Source: Ignavibacteria bacterium (lineage in GTDB: Bacteria; Bacteroidota; Ignavibacteria; Tepidaquicellales; Tepidaquicellaceae). Taken from it: a stretch of DNA of 64,000 nt. Shown in pieces: positions 8,895-18,290 of this stretch. Below the pieces are notes generated by a model that worked only from the letters and a program-made list of their open reading frames with translations, searched no databases and was not told where the DNA came from. How positions within the stretch are numbered: the stretch's first letter is position 1; the number at the start of each line of letters is the position of its first letter. A program made the translations under genes and the position numbers. The stretch spans positions 310,001 to 374,000 of the forward strand of contig JADJMZ010000005.1 of assembly GCA_016709315.1 (NCBI GenBank). Reading direction: 5' to 3'.

Positions 8895-10257
8895 CTAATG
8901 TTTATAAGAAATTTTTTTCGGAACGCTGAACTGTCTTATTCCCTCGACTGAACCAAGATAACCGAAACCGCTTTGCTTAATTCCTACCCATGGTGTCCCT
9001 GAAACTCCGCCTATTCCCTGATTCACACCTATCATACCTGACTCTATTTTCTCCGCTATCTGTCTGCCTTTAATCTGGTTTTTGTCCAGACTGTAGCGCC
9101 AAGTCCGAAAGTTGAATTATTTGCTTTCTCAACCGCCTCTTCTGCATTCCTTACTCTTTGTATGCAAATTACAGGTCCGAATGTTTCAGTATTCATTATG
9201 TCATGCTTTTCACTCAGATTAGTTATCATTGTGGGCTGCATAAAGAATCCTTCTCCGTCTATTTTCTCTCCGCCGAATAAAATTCTTGCGCCTTTCTTCT
9301 TTGCTTCCTCAATCTGACTTAATACATGTGCTCTCTGACCTTCGCTTACCATTGGTCCCATATCTACTTCATCAAATCCGCTTCCGACTCTGTATTTTTT
9401 TATTTCCTGAAGTACTAATTTTTCAAATTCAATCGCTATTTTATCTTCTACATATATTCTTTCGACTGATACGCATACCTGTCCGGAGTTTCTTAATGAT
9501 CCATGGACAGCGTAAGGTACAGCTTTTTTCAGATCTGCATCTTTCAGTATAATCATTGGATCTTTACCACCAAGTTCAAGTACAAGTCTGTTAAGATTTT
9601 TTGAGCATGCTTCCATTATTTTTTTACCCACCGCCTGCGAACCTACAAAAGAAACCATATCAATATCTGAATTTATTATAAGCTCCCCTACTTCTTCAGC
9701 ACCCTGAAGCAAATTGATTACGCCTTTTGGCAGATATCTGTTGTAAATTTCATATAACGCTTTTCCGGTCATTGGTGTATTTTCGGAAGGTTTAAATACT
9801 ACCGTGTTTCCCATAAGTATAGCAGGAGTCAAAAGTGATTCGGGCATTCCTACAGGAAAATTCCATGGTGTAATTGCCGCAACTACTCCAAGCGGTACTC
9901 TGTGCAGTTCAGTTGTAGTATTGCCTTCTTTAAGAATTTCAGTTTCAGCCGCAATTTCTGCCAGCTTAATATTCTCTTCAATTGCATACGCTGTACCTTC
10001 ACATTCGCCAACTGCAGATTTATAAACCTTTCCCATTTCCTTTGTAATCAGTTTCCCGATTTCTTTTTTTTCTTTGAGAAGATCTCTGGAAATATTTTTA
10101 AACAATGCAATTCTCTTTTTATAGGAGTCTTACTCCAGATTTTAAATGCTTTTCTGGCAAGCTTTACTCCCGATGCAACTTCACCTGGTGAAGAACATTT
10201 TATTTTTTCTATCACTTCCCATGTCGCAGGATTTATGTCTAAAATGAATTTCCTCAT
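8895..10257 (-). CDS. NAD(P)-dependent aldehyde dehydrogenase, succinate-semialdehyde type (two frameshifts)
   Basis: Three pieces in three frames join into one ~454-residue protein: 10257 to ~10118, ~10118 to ~9075, and ~9075 to the TAG at 8895. The pieces are collinear with short-form succinate-semialdehyde dehydrogenases: NPATWEVIEKI at the start, the NAD site AITPWNFPVGMP, the general base in LELGGKDP (~E227), the catalytic Cys in NSGQVCVS (~C261), and the C-terminal IGVNQGIGG...KQSGFGYLGSVEGIRQF. Both breaks lie in five-A runs, and one extra A at each restores a normal protein, so sequencing error is more likely than decay. It is the last gene of the anmK operon. The exact aldehyde is not certain. 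Confidence 0.85.
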
Positions 10258-10282
10258 GTCTTTTTATATAATATTTAAATTT

Positions 10283-11326
10283 TTATAAAAACTTTTTAAA
10301 TAAAGCAAGGATGCCCTGTTTCCATGCTATCCTGTGAGTTACACCGGTTCCCTGCTGAATTGTATGTTTGTTTTCCAGATACCATTTATATGAACGGATC
10401 AAAGCATCGGAATTTGAATACTTCGGAATCCAGCCTAATTGTTTTTCCGCTTTCTCTATTGATACATAAGAATCCGTATCCGCAGTCCCGTAAATCCATT
10501 TGTACAGAGGAGAGATGTTTAATATTTCAAAAAATCTCAGAACCGGTTTTATAAGCGACGCCGGTGTTCCCATAACTCTTGCGCCGGTTCCCGCATATTC
10601 ACACATCGCTCCGACATCTTCATTTACGGTTTTAAATTCCTTTGCGCCAACATTGAACGTATCATTTATTTTTTCTAATGGTAGTGTAGAAGCCAGCAGT
10701 ATTGCATCAACAAGATCTTCCACTTCAAACAACTGATATCTGTTTTTTCCGTTTCCGATAATAGGTATTTTAACTCCTGATTCCACCCAGTCATACAGTA
10801 TCTGAAAAACTCCGAGTCTCGCTGTCCCTATAAAACTCTTTGGTCTTAATATACATACATTCTGTCCTTTTGCCCTGTATTCTTCGCAGATCTCTTCTGC
10901 TCTTACTTTGCTTTCGCCGTATGGTCCGACACCATGCCTCGGATGTTCTTCATACAAAGGATGAACATCCGGCACTCCGTAAACTGCTGTTGATGAAATG
11001 TGTATTACCCTGTTAACTTTATTTTTCAAAGAACTTTCAAGCACATTTCTTGCGCCGTCAATATTCGTTTCATAAATATCTTCTTTCTTCCATAACGGCA
11101 AAGCGGCAGCGCAATGAATTACAACGTCGGTTCCCTTCATCATTTCATCCATCTGCTTTTTATCCCTGACATCACCGTAAATACAGTTAATTTCTTTATC
11201 ATAATCTCCGGTCTCAAACGGAGCAATATCAAAAAATGTACAGCTTTTAAAATCCGTGATCCGGTTAATTTTCTGAGCAATGTGATAACCAAGAAATCCT
11301 GCTCCGCCTGTAACTACTACTTTCAT
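10283..11326 (-). CDS. NAD-dependent epimerase/dehydratase (extended SDR)
   Basis: A Rossmann fold with TGGAGFLG at 6-13 (dinucleotide binding), then DVVIHCAAA, the catalytic Ser region HISSTAVYG (S111/S112) and Y136-x-x-x-K140 (YGESK). Length 347 is typical of extended SDRs acting on nucleotide sugars or 3-beta-hydroxysteroid-like substrates. The C-terminal half (GNGKNRYQLFEVEDLVDAI) is the usual substrate-binding part; the substrate cannot be named. It lies 39 bases after the SDR gene and 25 before the aldehyde dehydrogenase, so co-transcription is likely. Confidence 0.85.
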   Translation of the reverse strand: MKVVVTGGAGFLGYHIAQKINRITDFKSCTFFDIAPFETGDYDKEINCIYGDVRDKKQMDEMMKGTDVVIHCAAALPLWKKEDIYETNIDGARNVLESSLKNKVNRVIHISSTAVYGVPDVHPLYEEHPRHGVGPYGESKVRAEEICEEYRAKGQNVCILRPKSFIGTARLGVFQILYDWVESGVKIPIIGNGKNRYQLFEVEDLVDAILLASTLPLEKINDTFNVGAKEFKTVNEDVGAMCEYAGTGARVMGTPASLIKPVLRFFEILNISPLYKWIYGTADTDSYVSIEKAEKQLGWIPKYSNSDALIRSYKWYLENKHTIQQGTGVTHRIAWKQGILALFKKFL

Positions 11327-11365
11327 AATTATTTTTTCTTTTTATTTATTAATTTCAGTTTTTAT

Positions 11366-12094
11366 TTATACAGAGCCGTAAACTTTAATGATACTGCTTC
11401 TTACAGATGAAAATTCATCTGATAAGAGTCTGCATACTATATTAGCTATGTCTCCGGGTTTTACCCATTTTTTTATTTCTTCCGCGCTTCCCCATTCACG
11501 GTTTGCGGGAGTATCTATTACAGAAGGTATTATTGTGTTGCACCTGATATTGAATTCCTTGTTCTCTTCGCTGATTGTATCCATCAGACTTATTACGCCT
11601 GCTTTTGAAAATGAATAAGAAAATCTTCCGGGAGTCGCTTCTAGTCCGGCCATTGCGCCGACAGAAATTATCCTTCCGTAATTTTCAGCTTTCATAATTT
11701 TCAAAACCTCGCGGGAGAAATAAAATGCAGTTTTGAAATTAAGATTAATCATTCTCTCTAAATCATCTGTCTTTATTTCCGAAACTTCTGAAACCGGACT
11801 AATTCCGCCTACTGTATTTATAAGAAAATCAATACATCCTTTTTCCTGCACAAAAACGTTTTTTACAAATTCTTTAACGGAATTCTCATCTGTTGCATTA
11901 CAAACAAAAGAATAAATTTTTCTTAATATGAATCCGTCAGAATCATCTTTGTGAGAATTATCAAAAACAGAATTAAATTCATCCAGACTTTGTGCAGGTA
12001 CATAAACCTTAATCCCCTCTTCTGCAAGTCTGAGAGTTATCTCCCTTCCTAATGCTCCCGTACCTCCCGTAACTATTGCTATCCTGTTTTTCAT
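11366..12094 (-). CDS. Short-chain dehydrogenase/reductase (FabG-like)
   Basis: A 242-residue classical SDR with TGGTGALG (9-16) for NAD(P), N-L-N at 117-119, catalytic S145 and Y160-x-x-x-K164 (YSFSK). It resembles 3-oxoacyl-ACP reductases, but many SDRs look alike and the substrate is open. Its ATG follows the anmK stop directly (TAA-ATG), a layout that suggests translational coupling. Confidence 0.85.
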   Translation of the reverse strand: MKNRIAIVTGGTGALGREITLRLAEEGIKVYVPAQSLDEFNSVFDNSHKDDSDGFILRKIYSFVCNATDENSVKEFVKNVFVQEKGCIDFLINTVGGISPVSEVSEIKTDDLERMINLNFKTAFYFSREVLKIMKAENYGRIISVGAMAGLEATPGRFSYSFSKAGVISLMDTISEENKEFNIRCNTIIPSVIDTPANREWGSAEEIKKWVKPGDIANIVCRLLSDEFSSVRSSIIKVYGSV

Positions 12095-13264
12095 TTATGC
12101 CGGACAAAATTTTCCCAAAAAAACATTTTTAAAAGATCCTGTTGCTGAAGTTATATTTGCCCTGTTACCGTTTAAAAATTCATTTGCAAGCAATGCAAAT
12201 AATACAGCTTCTTTATTATCTGTAGTGATTCCTTTTTCATTTATCGGATTCACTTCGGTTTTCCCGGAATATTCCTTGAGAAAATTCATTAAGGAAATAT
12301 TCTTTGCACCGCCTCCGCTTATTAAAAGCTCACCGGGATTAAATCTTTTTATGTTGTGGTAAATTGTAAATGCAGTGAATTTTGTAACAGTAGATATTAT
12401 ATCTGCAGGTTTTGCGTTTTCTACATTTTTTAAAATATCTGAAATATATTTTTCGCCGTAATATTCGCGACCGGTTGACTTGGGAAATTTTTTTCTGTAA
12501 AACTTATCGTAGTCTTTAAGAAATTTAAATAAACCTGCGTTTACTTTTCCTGCTGATGAGGTCTTTCCGTTCTTATCATATTTTTTTTTGAATAATTTCA
12601 TCATAAGACTGTCAATAAGCATATTTCCCGGTCCTGTATCAAATGCTATTACTTCATTCTGATCACAGGATTTACAAAGATATGTTACGTTAGAAATACC
12701 GCCGATATTTACAAAAGCACGGCTTTTTTTGTCGCTTGCAAATAAAATATAATCAAGGTAAGGAACAAGCGGAGCTCCGTCGCCTCCTGAAGCGACATCT
12801 GCTGTTCTGAAATCACCGATAACATTAATTCCTGTCCTGTTTGCAATGACCGAAGGATCTCCTAACTGTAAAGTGGATCTTGAATCATATCCGAAAAGTT
12901 TTTTATTTGCCGGGAAATGACAAACCGTCTGTCCGTGAGATCCTATAAGATCAATATCCTTAGCTGAGAGATTTTTGTCCGAAATAAATTTGTTAACGGA
13001 TTCTGCAAATAAATTACCAATAACAAAATTCAGTCTGCAAATATCTTCCGCTTTTATCTTATTGTCCGTAGAAAGTCTCAGAATATGCTTTTTAAGTTTA
13101 ATGTTAATCGGATAAGATCTGAAATCCAGCACTTTTATCTCCGATGATTTTCCTTTTCCTTTAATCTTAACTAAAACTACATCAACTGCATCTACCGATG
13201 TTCCTGATAACACACCAATTACAGTTCTTAAGTTTTTCCTGATTAATGTTTCAAAATTATTCAT
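12095..13264 (-). CDS. anmK: Anhydro-N-acetylmuramic acid kinase
   Basis: AnmK opens 1,6-anhydro-MurNAc and phosphorylates it to MurNAc-6-P with ATP in peptidoglycan recycling. Visible motifs are IGVLSGTSVDAVDVVL near the N-terminus (ATP site), GSHGQTVCHFP, LGDPSVIANRTGINVIGDFR, NIGGISNVTYL, FDTGPGNMLIDSLM and LLISGGGAKN. Length 389 fits the family (~370-390). It is the first gene of a four-gene minus-strand operon; the downstream SDR, epimerase and aldehyde dehydrogenase are not standard recycling genes. Confidence 0.95.
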   Translation of the reverse strand: MNNFETLIRKNLRTVIGVLSGTSVDAVDVVLVKIKGKGKSSEIKVLDFRSYPINIKLKKHILRLSTDNKIKAEDICRLNFVIGNLFAESVNKFISDKNLSAKDIDLIGSHGQTVCHFPANKKLFGYDSRSTLQLGDPSVIANRTGINVIGDFRTADVASGGDGAPLVPYLDYILFASDKKSRAFVNIGGISNVTYLCKSCDQNEVIAFDTGPGNMLIDSLMMKLFKKKYDKNGKTSSAGKVNAGLFKFLKDYDKFYRKKFPKSTGREYYGEKYISDILKNVENAKPADIISTVTKFTAFTIYHNIKRFNPGELLISGGGAKNISLMNFLKEYSGKTEVNPINEKGITTDNKEAVLFALLANEFLNGNRANITSATGSFKNVFLGKFCPA

Positions 13265-13430
13265 TTAACGTAACAAATATAATTTAATTACGAATTATAA
13301 TCTATGATATAACTAATCCGTTTGTCTAATCATATTTTTATTTTTAACTTTATCTCACAATTATTAAAATATTACCATTTATTTTGAATTTAATTTTTAT
13401 GATTTTGGCTACAAATCAAATCAATACATA

Positions 13431-13775
13431 ATGGAAGAATTTTCTATTAATACTAAAAATCAGGAAAACATCGAAATTCTCTATCTGAATGGGTTTCTTG
13501 ATGCGCATACTTCGGTAGAACTGGAAAATTGTCTGGAAAAATTAATAGCTGAAGGTAAATACAGGATTATCGTTAATTTCGACAAACTTTCTTACATCAG
13601 CAGCGCAGGTCTTGGAGTTTTTATGGCTTTTATTGAAACTGCAAGAGATAATGCCGGCGATATTAAACTTTGCGGAATGAGCGACAAAATATATAATATT
13701 TTTGATATGCTCGGATTCCCTATACTATTTGAAATTTATAAAGAAGAAAATTCCGCTATTGGAAAATTCAGTTAA
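13431..13775 (+). CDS. STAS-domain anti-anti-sigma factor
   Basis: A 114-residue single STAS domain of the SpoIIAA/RsbV type. The segment KLSYISSAGLGVFMAF aligns with the phosphorylation loop, placing the phosphoacceptor at S58. In partner switching the unphosphorylated form binds the anti-sigma kinase and frees its target. It is followed immediately by the HATPase gene and then a PP2C phosphatase, the full antagonist/kinase/phosphatase set. Confidence 0.9.
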   Translation: MEEFSINTKNQENIEILYLNGFLDAHTSVELENCLEKLIAEGKYRIIVNFDKLSYISSAGLGVFMAFIETARDNAGDIKLCGMSDKIYNIFDMLGFPILFEIYKEENSAIGKFS

Positions 13776-13784
13776 TTGAATTGT

Positions 13785-14201
13785 ATGGACAATTCTAATA
13801 AAATATTACTGGCTAGTTCTACTAAGAACTTATCGTTACTCAGAAATTTCATTGAATCAAAAGCAATTGATTTTGGATTTGATGAAAGTACGATCATTCA
13901 GATAATATTGTCCGTTGATGAAGCATGTACAAACATTATTAAACATGCACACAAGTATAATGAAAATGAACAAATTGAAATTGAAACCAAAACTGATAAA
14001 ACTGAATTCAGAATTATTATTAAGTACAAAGGAAACGGCTTTGATCCGAATGATTTGAATAGTCCGGACATGAAAGAATATTTCAGCAAATTTAAAGTCG
14101 GCGGACTCGGAGTGCCTATAATGAAAAAGTTCATGAACAAAATCGAATATGTTCACAAAAATTCCGATTATAACTCCCTTACTTTAATTAAGGTTTTATA
14201 A
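13785..14201 (+). CDS. Anti-sigma factor / serine kinase (HATPase, RsbW-like)
   Basis: A GHKL ATPase of the SpoIIAB/RsbW type, 138 residues from the ATG at 13785; a TTG nine bases upstream is also possible. The N-box is SVDEACTNIIKHA (E46, N50) and the G2 region is VGGLGVPIMKKF. In the G1 box the usual D-x-G-x-G reads Y-K-G-N-G with Tyr at 81, so the adenine-contacting Asp is absent. It should phosphorylate the upstream STAS protein and sequester a regulator. The loss of Asp may mean weak or no kinase activity. It starts 9 bases after the STAS stop. Confidence 0.88.
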   Translation: MDNSNKILLASSTKNLSLLRNFIESKAIDFGFDESTIIQIILSVDEACTNIIKHAHKYNENEQIEIETKTDKTEFRIIIKYKGNGFDPNDLNSPDMKEYFSKFKVGGLGVPIMKKFMNKIEYVHKNSDYNSLTLIKVL

Positions 14202-14227
14202 ACTAATTTCCTTATCCAATAATTAAA

Positions 14228-15970
14228 ATGGATAACACCGATACAGTCCACAAACAGCTTGAGCTAAACGCTTTAATTGAATTCGCTCAGCTGATCAGCA
14301 GCAAACTCGATCTTAAGTATATCCTTAACAACATTTTACTGAGTAACATGGGGAAAATGCTCATCTCAAAAGGAATGATCCTTCTGAAATCCGATGATAA
14401 TAATGAAAACATTTATTCAATCGCCGCCGCTAAAGGAATTGATCAGAAATATCTGAATACTGATCTGTCAGTTATATTCCCTAAATATTCTGTCTTTAAT
14501 CTGGAAGACATGGAAGATCAAAATGATTTTATTAAGAATTGCGGTTTTCAGTATTTTTTTAAAATTTATTTTCAGAATAAATATCTCGGCATTCTGTGTT
14601 TCGGAAAAAAATTCAATAATCTGGATCTTAATAAAAACGAGATTATTTACATAGAAACTATGCTTCATATTTCTGCTTCGGCAATTGAAAACACTATTAA
14701 ATTCAATGAAGTAAATACTCTTAATCTTAATCTGAATAATAAAATCAGGCAGCTTAAATCCCTGTTTGAACTCGGGAAGGAATTCAATTCAAATTTTACC
14801 AACAAAGACACTATTATTAAACTTCTGAGCTATACTCTTCTTGGCAATTTCGGAATAAAGGATTTTATTATTTTTTCAAGAGATAAAAATGATAAATTTT
14901 ATCTTCTTAAGGAAAATAAAAATATTGACCTGTCTCAGTTCTCTCTTAATGATGTAATTTCCGATGACAATGTAAAGACGGATTTTAAATCAACTATTCT
15001 TATTGATAAAGATTCGGATATACCTTTTATCAGTTATCTTTATGAAAGAGGATTTGAACTTCTTATTCCCACTATCATAAAAAATAAAATAGAAAATCTT
15101 ATTTGTCTCGGAAAGAAACTTAACAGGACTGCATATTCCGCGACTGATATTGAATTTCTGGAATCAATTATTAACCTGTCACTGATATCTATTCAGAATT
15201 CAAATTTATTTCAGGAGTATGTTGACAAGCTGAAGATTGAAAATGAATTAAAAATTGCCAGAGAGATTCAGCTTGCTATGCTTCCTTCAAAGATCCCGGA
15301 AGTTAATGGTTACGACATTACAGGTATGAATCTGCCGGCATTGCAGGTAGGTGGAGATTATTATGATGTCATAAAACTGACTGAAACCAAAACTGCTTTA
15401 ATAATTGCAGATGTATCGGGTAAAGGAACCCCGGCTTCTCTTCTCATGGCTAATATTCAGTCTGCAGTTCATTCATATTTAAAACTTTACGAGGAAGGCT
15501 CTTTCAGTCTCGTGAAAGTAACTGAAAAGATCAATGAACTCATTTATGAAAATACAGCTTCGGACAAATTCATTACTTTTTTCTGGGGAATTCTTGATTC
15601 GGAAAATAATACTTTCGAGTATATTAATGCAGGTCACAATCCGCCGGTTTTACTGAAAAAAGATAAACTCATTATGCTTAATGAAGGCGGCTTTATGATC
15701 GGTATAATAGATGTGGGAATAAATTACGAAGTTGGAAAAGTCGAAATTGATAAAGACGATGTGATCGTTTTTTACACTGACGGCGTAACTGAAGCGAATG
15801 ATTCTGAAGGAATGGAATTCGGTGAAAAAAGACTTTATGATATAATTATTAAGTATAAAAATAATTCGTCAGTAATGATACTGGAAGAGATAAAACATTC
15901 CATAAAAGATTTCACAAAAGACACTGCCCAGTATGATGATATTACTATGATTGTTCTGAAAAAGAACTGA
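14228..15970 (+). CDS. GAF-domain PP2C-type serine phosphatase (RsbU/SpoIIE-like)
   Basis: A 580-residue soluble protein. GAF-like sensor regions cover ~1-160 and ~170-330, followed by a linker helix with ENELKIAREIQLAMLPSKIP, the typical entry to a SpoIIE phosphatase. Metal-binding motifs are present: LQVGGDYYDV, IADVSGKGTPASLLMA, INAGHNPPVLL, FYTDGVTEAND and the final AQYDDITMIVL. It should dephosphorylate the STAS protein in response to a signal sensed by the GAF domains. No sigma factor is encoded nearby, so the regulated target lies elsewhere or is not a sigma factor. Confidence 0.9.
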   Translation: MDNTDTVHKQLELNALIEFAQLISSKLDLKYILNNILLSNMGKMLISKGMILLKSDDNNENIYSIAAAKGIDQKYLNTDLSVIFPKYSVFNLEDMEDQNDFIKNCGFQYFFKIYFQNKYLGILCFGKKFNNLDLNKNEIIYIETMLHISASAIENTIKFNEVNTLNLNLNNKIRQLKSLFELGKEFNSNFTNKDTIIKLLSYTLLGNFGIKDFIIFSRDKNDKFYLLKENKNIDLSQFSLNDVISDDNVKTDFKSTILIDKDSDIPFISYLYERGFELLIPTIIKNKIENLICLGKKLNRTAYSATDIEFLESIINLSLISIQNSNLFQEYVDKLKIENELKIAREIQLAMLPSKIPEVNGYDITGMNLPALQVGGDYYDVIKLTETKTALIIADVSGKGTPASLLMANIQSAVHSYLKLYEEGSFSLVKVTEKINELIYENTASDKFITFFWGILDSENNTFEYINAGHNPPVLLKKDKLIMLNEGGFMIGIIDVGINYEVGKVEIDKDDVIVFYTDGVTEANDSEGMEFGEKRLYDIIIKYKNNSSVMILEEIKHSIKDFTKDTAQYDDITMIVLKKN

Positions 15971-16022
15971 ACACTTTCACCGGAAGCTGCTTACAAAACC
16001 ATATCGTTCAAAAATTTTATTT

Positions 16023-17018
16023 TTATTCCATCCAGATCTGATCCTTGTTTCTAAGTTCAATCTGATATTTTCCCTTATAAATTCCGAGTTTCCCTTTAGC
16101 ATAGATATAATACTCCTGTTTTGTATCAATATCCATTTCGTTAATAAGATTCAGGTATTCTTCATAGACAACAATTTCAAAGCTTTCTTCTTTATTGTGC
16201 GGTATTCTTATCAGATACGGAGTCTTCTTTGTAAGTATATCGCTTATCCCGCCAAATACAATAATTTCATTTCCAACATTATCAGCAAGCTTTTTAAAAT
16301 CCGTTTCACTTGATAAGTTGAAATAATATTCTTTACCTGCATAAAGCTTATCATAATTTTCAAGCTGCTCCGCTCTCTTATTCCACCAGACAAGTCTTTC
16401 GTCATAATCAGGATAATGCTTTTTATCCGGGTCCCATATTCCAAGTTTTTTTTCTATGGCGTAATTCTGAGCATCTACAAATTCCTGATGAAATCTTTTG
16501 CTGTTACCGTATTTGTTAAAGTACGGACTGTAACCCTGTCTGACACATTCAACATTATAATTTACTTCCTGACCGTTTTTGATCGCGATCAGATAAACTA
16601 AATATCTTCCGTATATATCAATGGTTCTTTCATTATCTTCTTTTTCAAGCCGGACATACTCGACATCTTTAAAAAATTCATCAGCCCATTTCCAGGCTTC
16701 GAATCCAAGCGGTGAATCAGTTTTAACGGGCATTTTATTATCGCCTCTTTCAGACTTATAAAATTCATCCCAGTACTTTGCGATTTCATTTGTCTTTTGT
16801 TCGGCATCGTCGGTTTTAAATGTCTCTTCCGTATCTATACCGAGAAGTCTTGTGGATTTGTCAATTCCGTCAAAACGGAATGTATCTCCGTCTATTACCT
16901 TGCTCATCCGGAAAGTTCCTATAACAAGCGAAGTATCCGCTTTATTGGAATAGGATTTACCGGACAGTGACAATATAAAAATAGTAGTAATAAATAGCTT
17001 AACTAATAATTTCAGCAT
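16023..17018 (-). CDS. Secreted thermonuclease (SNase-like) protein
   Basis: A hydrophobic signal peptide (~1-24) precedes an SNase fold at ~33-190: SKVIDGDTFRF, the catalytic-loop RLLGIDTEE (Arg and Glu pair) and DIYGRYLVYL (second Arg), in the order of staphylococcal nuclease. A long insertion (~68-105) separates strands. The C-terminal ~115 residues (from YYFNLSSETDF) form an unassigned domain, possibly OB-like. It probably cleaves DNA or RNA in the periplasm or outside the cell. It follows rpsR on the same strand but a terminator lies between, so it is likely separate. Confidence 0.82.
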   Translation of the reverse strand: MLKLLVKLFITTIFILSLSGKSYSNKADTSLVIGTFRMSKVIDGDTFRFDGIDKSTRLLGIDTEETFKTDDAEQKTNEIAKYWDEFYKSERGDNKMPVKTDSPLGFEAWKWADEFFKDVEYVRLEKEDNERTIDIYGRYLVYLIAIKNGQEVNYNVECVRQGYSPYFNKYGNSKRFHQEFVDAQNYAIEKKLGIWDPDKKHYPDYDERLVWWNKRAEQLENYDKLYAGKEYYFNLSSETDFKKLADNVGNEIIVFGGISDILTKKTPYLIRIPHNKEESFEIVVYEEYLNLINEMDIDTKQEYYIYAKGKLGIYKGKYQIELRNKDQIWME

Positions 17019-17063
17019 AAATTTAAAATAAAATTAATTAAAACAGTTATAAAACAATTGTAA

Positions 17064-17100
17064 ATAAAAAAACTCTTATACTAAAAAAAGCATAAGAGTT
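17064..17100 (-). terminator. rpsR terminator
   Basis: AACTCTTAT / ATAAGAGTT is a perfect 9-bp stem with an A run on its plus-strand left side, placed right after the rpsR stop. Confidence 0.85.
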
Positions 17101-17124
17101 CAGTTTAAAAAAAATTAAATAATA

Positions 17125-17418
17125 CTAATATCTGGTTCCTTCGCTTACGAAAGGAATAACTGCAAGATGTCTTGCTCTTTTAATGGCTGTATTTAATTTC
17201 CTCTGCATCTTTGCAGAAGCGCCGGTGATTCTTCCCGGAAGAAGTTTCCCCTGTTCATTCAAAAATCTTGTCATTAGTTTGGCGTCAAAAAAATCCAAAT
17301 GATCTTTTACGCCTCTTTCTTTAAACGGATCTCTTTTTTTTACTGCATTTTTTTTGGCTGTGATCTGCTGAGTCAGTTTATAATTTGAGTCTTTAAAACT
17401 TTTTGCTGGTTTTTTCAT
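17125..17418 (-). CDS. rpsR: 30S ribosomal protein S18
   Basis: The conserved S18 core is at ~45-92: DAKLMTRFLNEQGKLLPGRI, then TGASAKMQRKLNTAIKRARH and LAVIPF. A ~35-residue basic N-terminal extension precedes it, and no cysteine motif is present. S18 pairs with S6 on the platform of the 30S subunit. In most bacteria rpsR lies between rpsF/ssb and rplI; here it stands alone with its own terminator, 10 kb from those genes. LPGR instead of the common LPRR is a further small oddity. Confidence 0.93.
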   Translation of the reverse strand: MKKPAKSFKDSNYKLTQQITAKKNAVKKRDPFKERGVKDHLDFFDAKLMTRFLNEQGKLLPGRITGASAKMQRKLNTAIKRARHLAVIPFVSEGTRY

Positions 17419-17544
17419 TAAAATATGTTTCTATTTTGTTTTTTAATAGTTTGTAATTTATTCAATTTTAAGAAGAATTACAATTCCTTTTTCAGAATGT
17501 TGCTTAAAAACATCCCCGTGCTTCCAAATCGTTGAATGGAAGTT

Positions 17545-17825
17545 TTGTGACAAACTTCTTCAATTGGTTTCCACATCTTTATAATGTAGTGTAATGTTAA
17601 TTGAAGTTGTATGACCTCCCCCTGCCCGCCTTCAGCGGGCTTCCCCCTCCTTGCAAAGGAGGGGGATTAAGGGGGTGGTCATTTTGTTTTGGGACAAACT
17701 CTTTAAATGAGAAAGTTTGGGAGGGATTAAATTTTAAATCTTAGATATTATTGTTTTTATATGCAAAATTAAAAAGCTATTTGTTCATTACAAAACGTTT
17801 TGGACATCACTGAAAACATTCACAA
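17545..17825. repeat. ~280-bp dispersed element with GACCTCCCCC palindrome core (copy 1)
   Basis: The core at 17613-17680 starts GACCTCCCCCTGCCCGCC and ends GGGGGTGGTC, with inner stems GCCCGC/GCGGGC and CCCCCTCC/GGAGGGGG. Sequence on both sides (CTTCAATTGGTTTC at the left; GACAAACT, TTCATTACAAAA and GTTTTGGACATCACTGA at the right) recurs in inverted orientation at 31690-31990. It lies in the long gene-free stretch 17419-19491. Confidence 0.75.
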
Positions 17826-17887
17826 CCGTCTAAAACGTTGAATATTTATAAATGAAACTAAAACTATATTGTAAATCAAAAAACTTA

Positions 17888-18177
17888 TTTCTCACAGATT
17901 ACACAGATTATTATCAGAATTTATCTTTCAATTTTTGAACACCCGGGATAGAGTCAAGCCGTTTCACCTCAAAGACACAAAGACTCTAAGAAAAAATTAA
18001 TAGAATTATAGAACTTCGAGACTTTGAGCCTTTGAGTCAGATTTAAAATTATAGTTTTTACACATCTCCTTTTGCGGGTGTTATATTAAAAATTTTTATA
18101 AACCTTAACTTAATGGCATTTGGATAAGAGTGTAAGTAAGTATCTGTGAAAATCCGTGTCATCTGTGAGAGAAAAGC
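17888..18177. repeat. Nested inverted repeats (CACAGATTACACAG and CAAAGACACAAAGACTC types)
   Basis: TCTCACAGATTACACAGATTA at the left is partly answered by GTGTCATCTGTGAGAGA at the right. Inside, CCTCAAAGACACAAAGACTC is answered by the inverse in TTCGAGACTTTGAGCCTTTGAG (~17968-18036). Similar CAAAGACTC pieces recur near 38870, 52810 and 57810. No coding frame is apparent. Confidence 0.5.
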
Positions 18178-18218
18178 TTTAGTTTGTTATTAAATAGAAA
18201 CTTCTAAAAAACCCATAT

Positions 18219-18254
18219 TGTCATCCCCGCATGCTTTTAGCGAGGATCCAATCA
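18219..18254. repeat. GTCATCCCCGC/GCGAGGATCCAATCA palindrome
   Basis: TGTCATCCCCGC and GCGAGGATCCAATCA form a short palindromic repeat of the 'CCCCGC...GCGGGGATCCA' type, also seen at 19251, 37402 and 53090. Confidence 0.7.
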
Positions 18255-18290
18255 ATCAAAACTAACTTAATTTTTAAAAGTAAATTTATC

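Noticed and set aside
13776..13784. TTG start for the HATPase gene
   Set aside because: The ATG at 13785 is only three codons later and the extra residues match nothing in the family.
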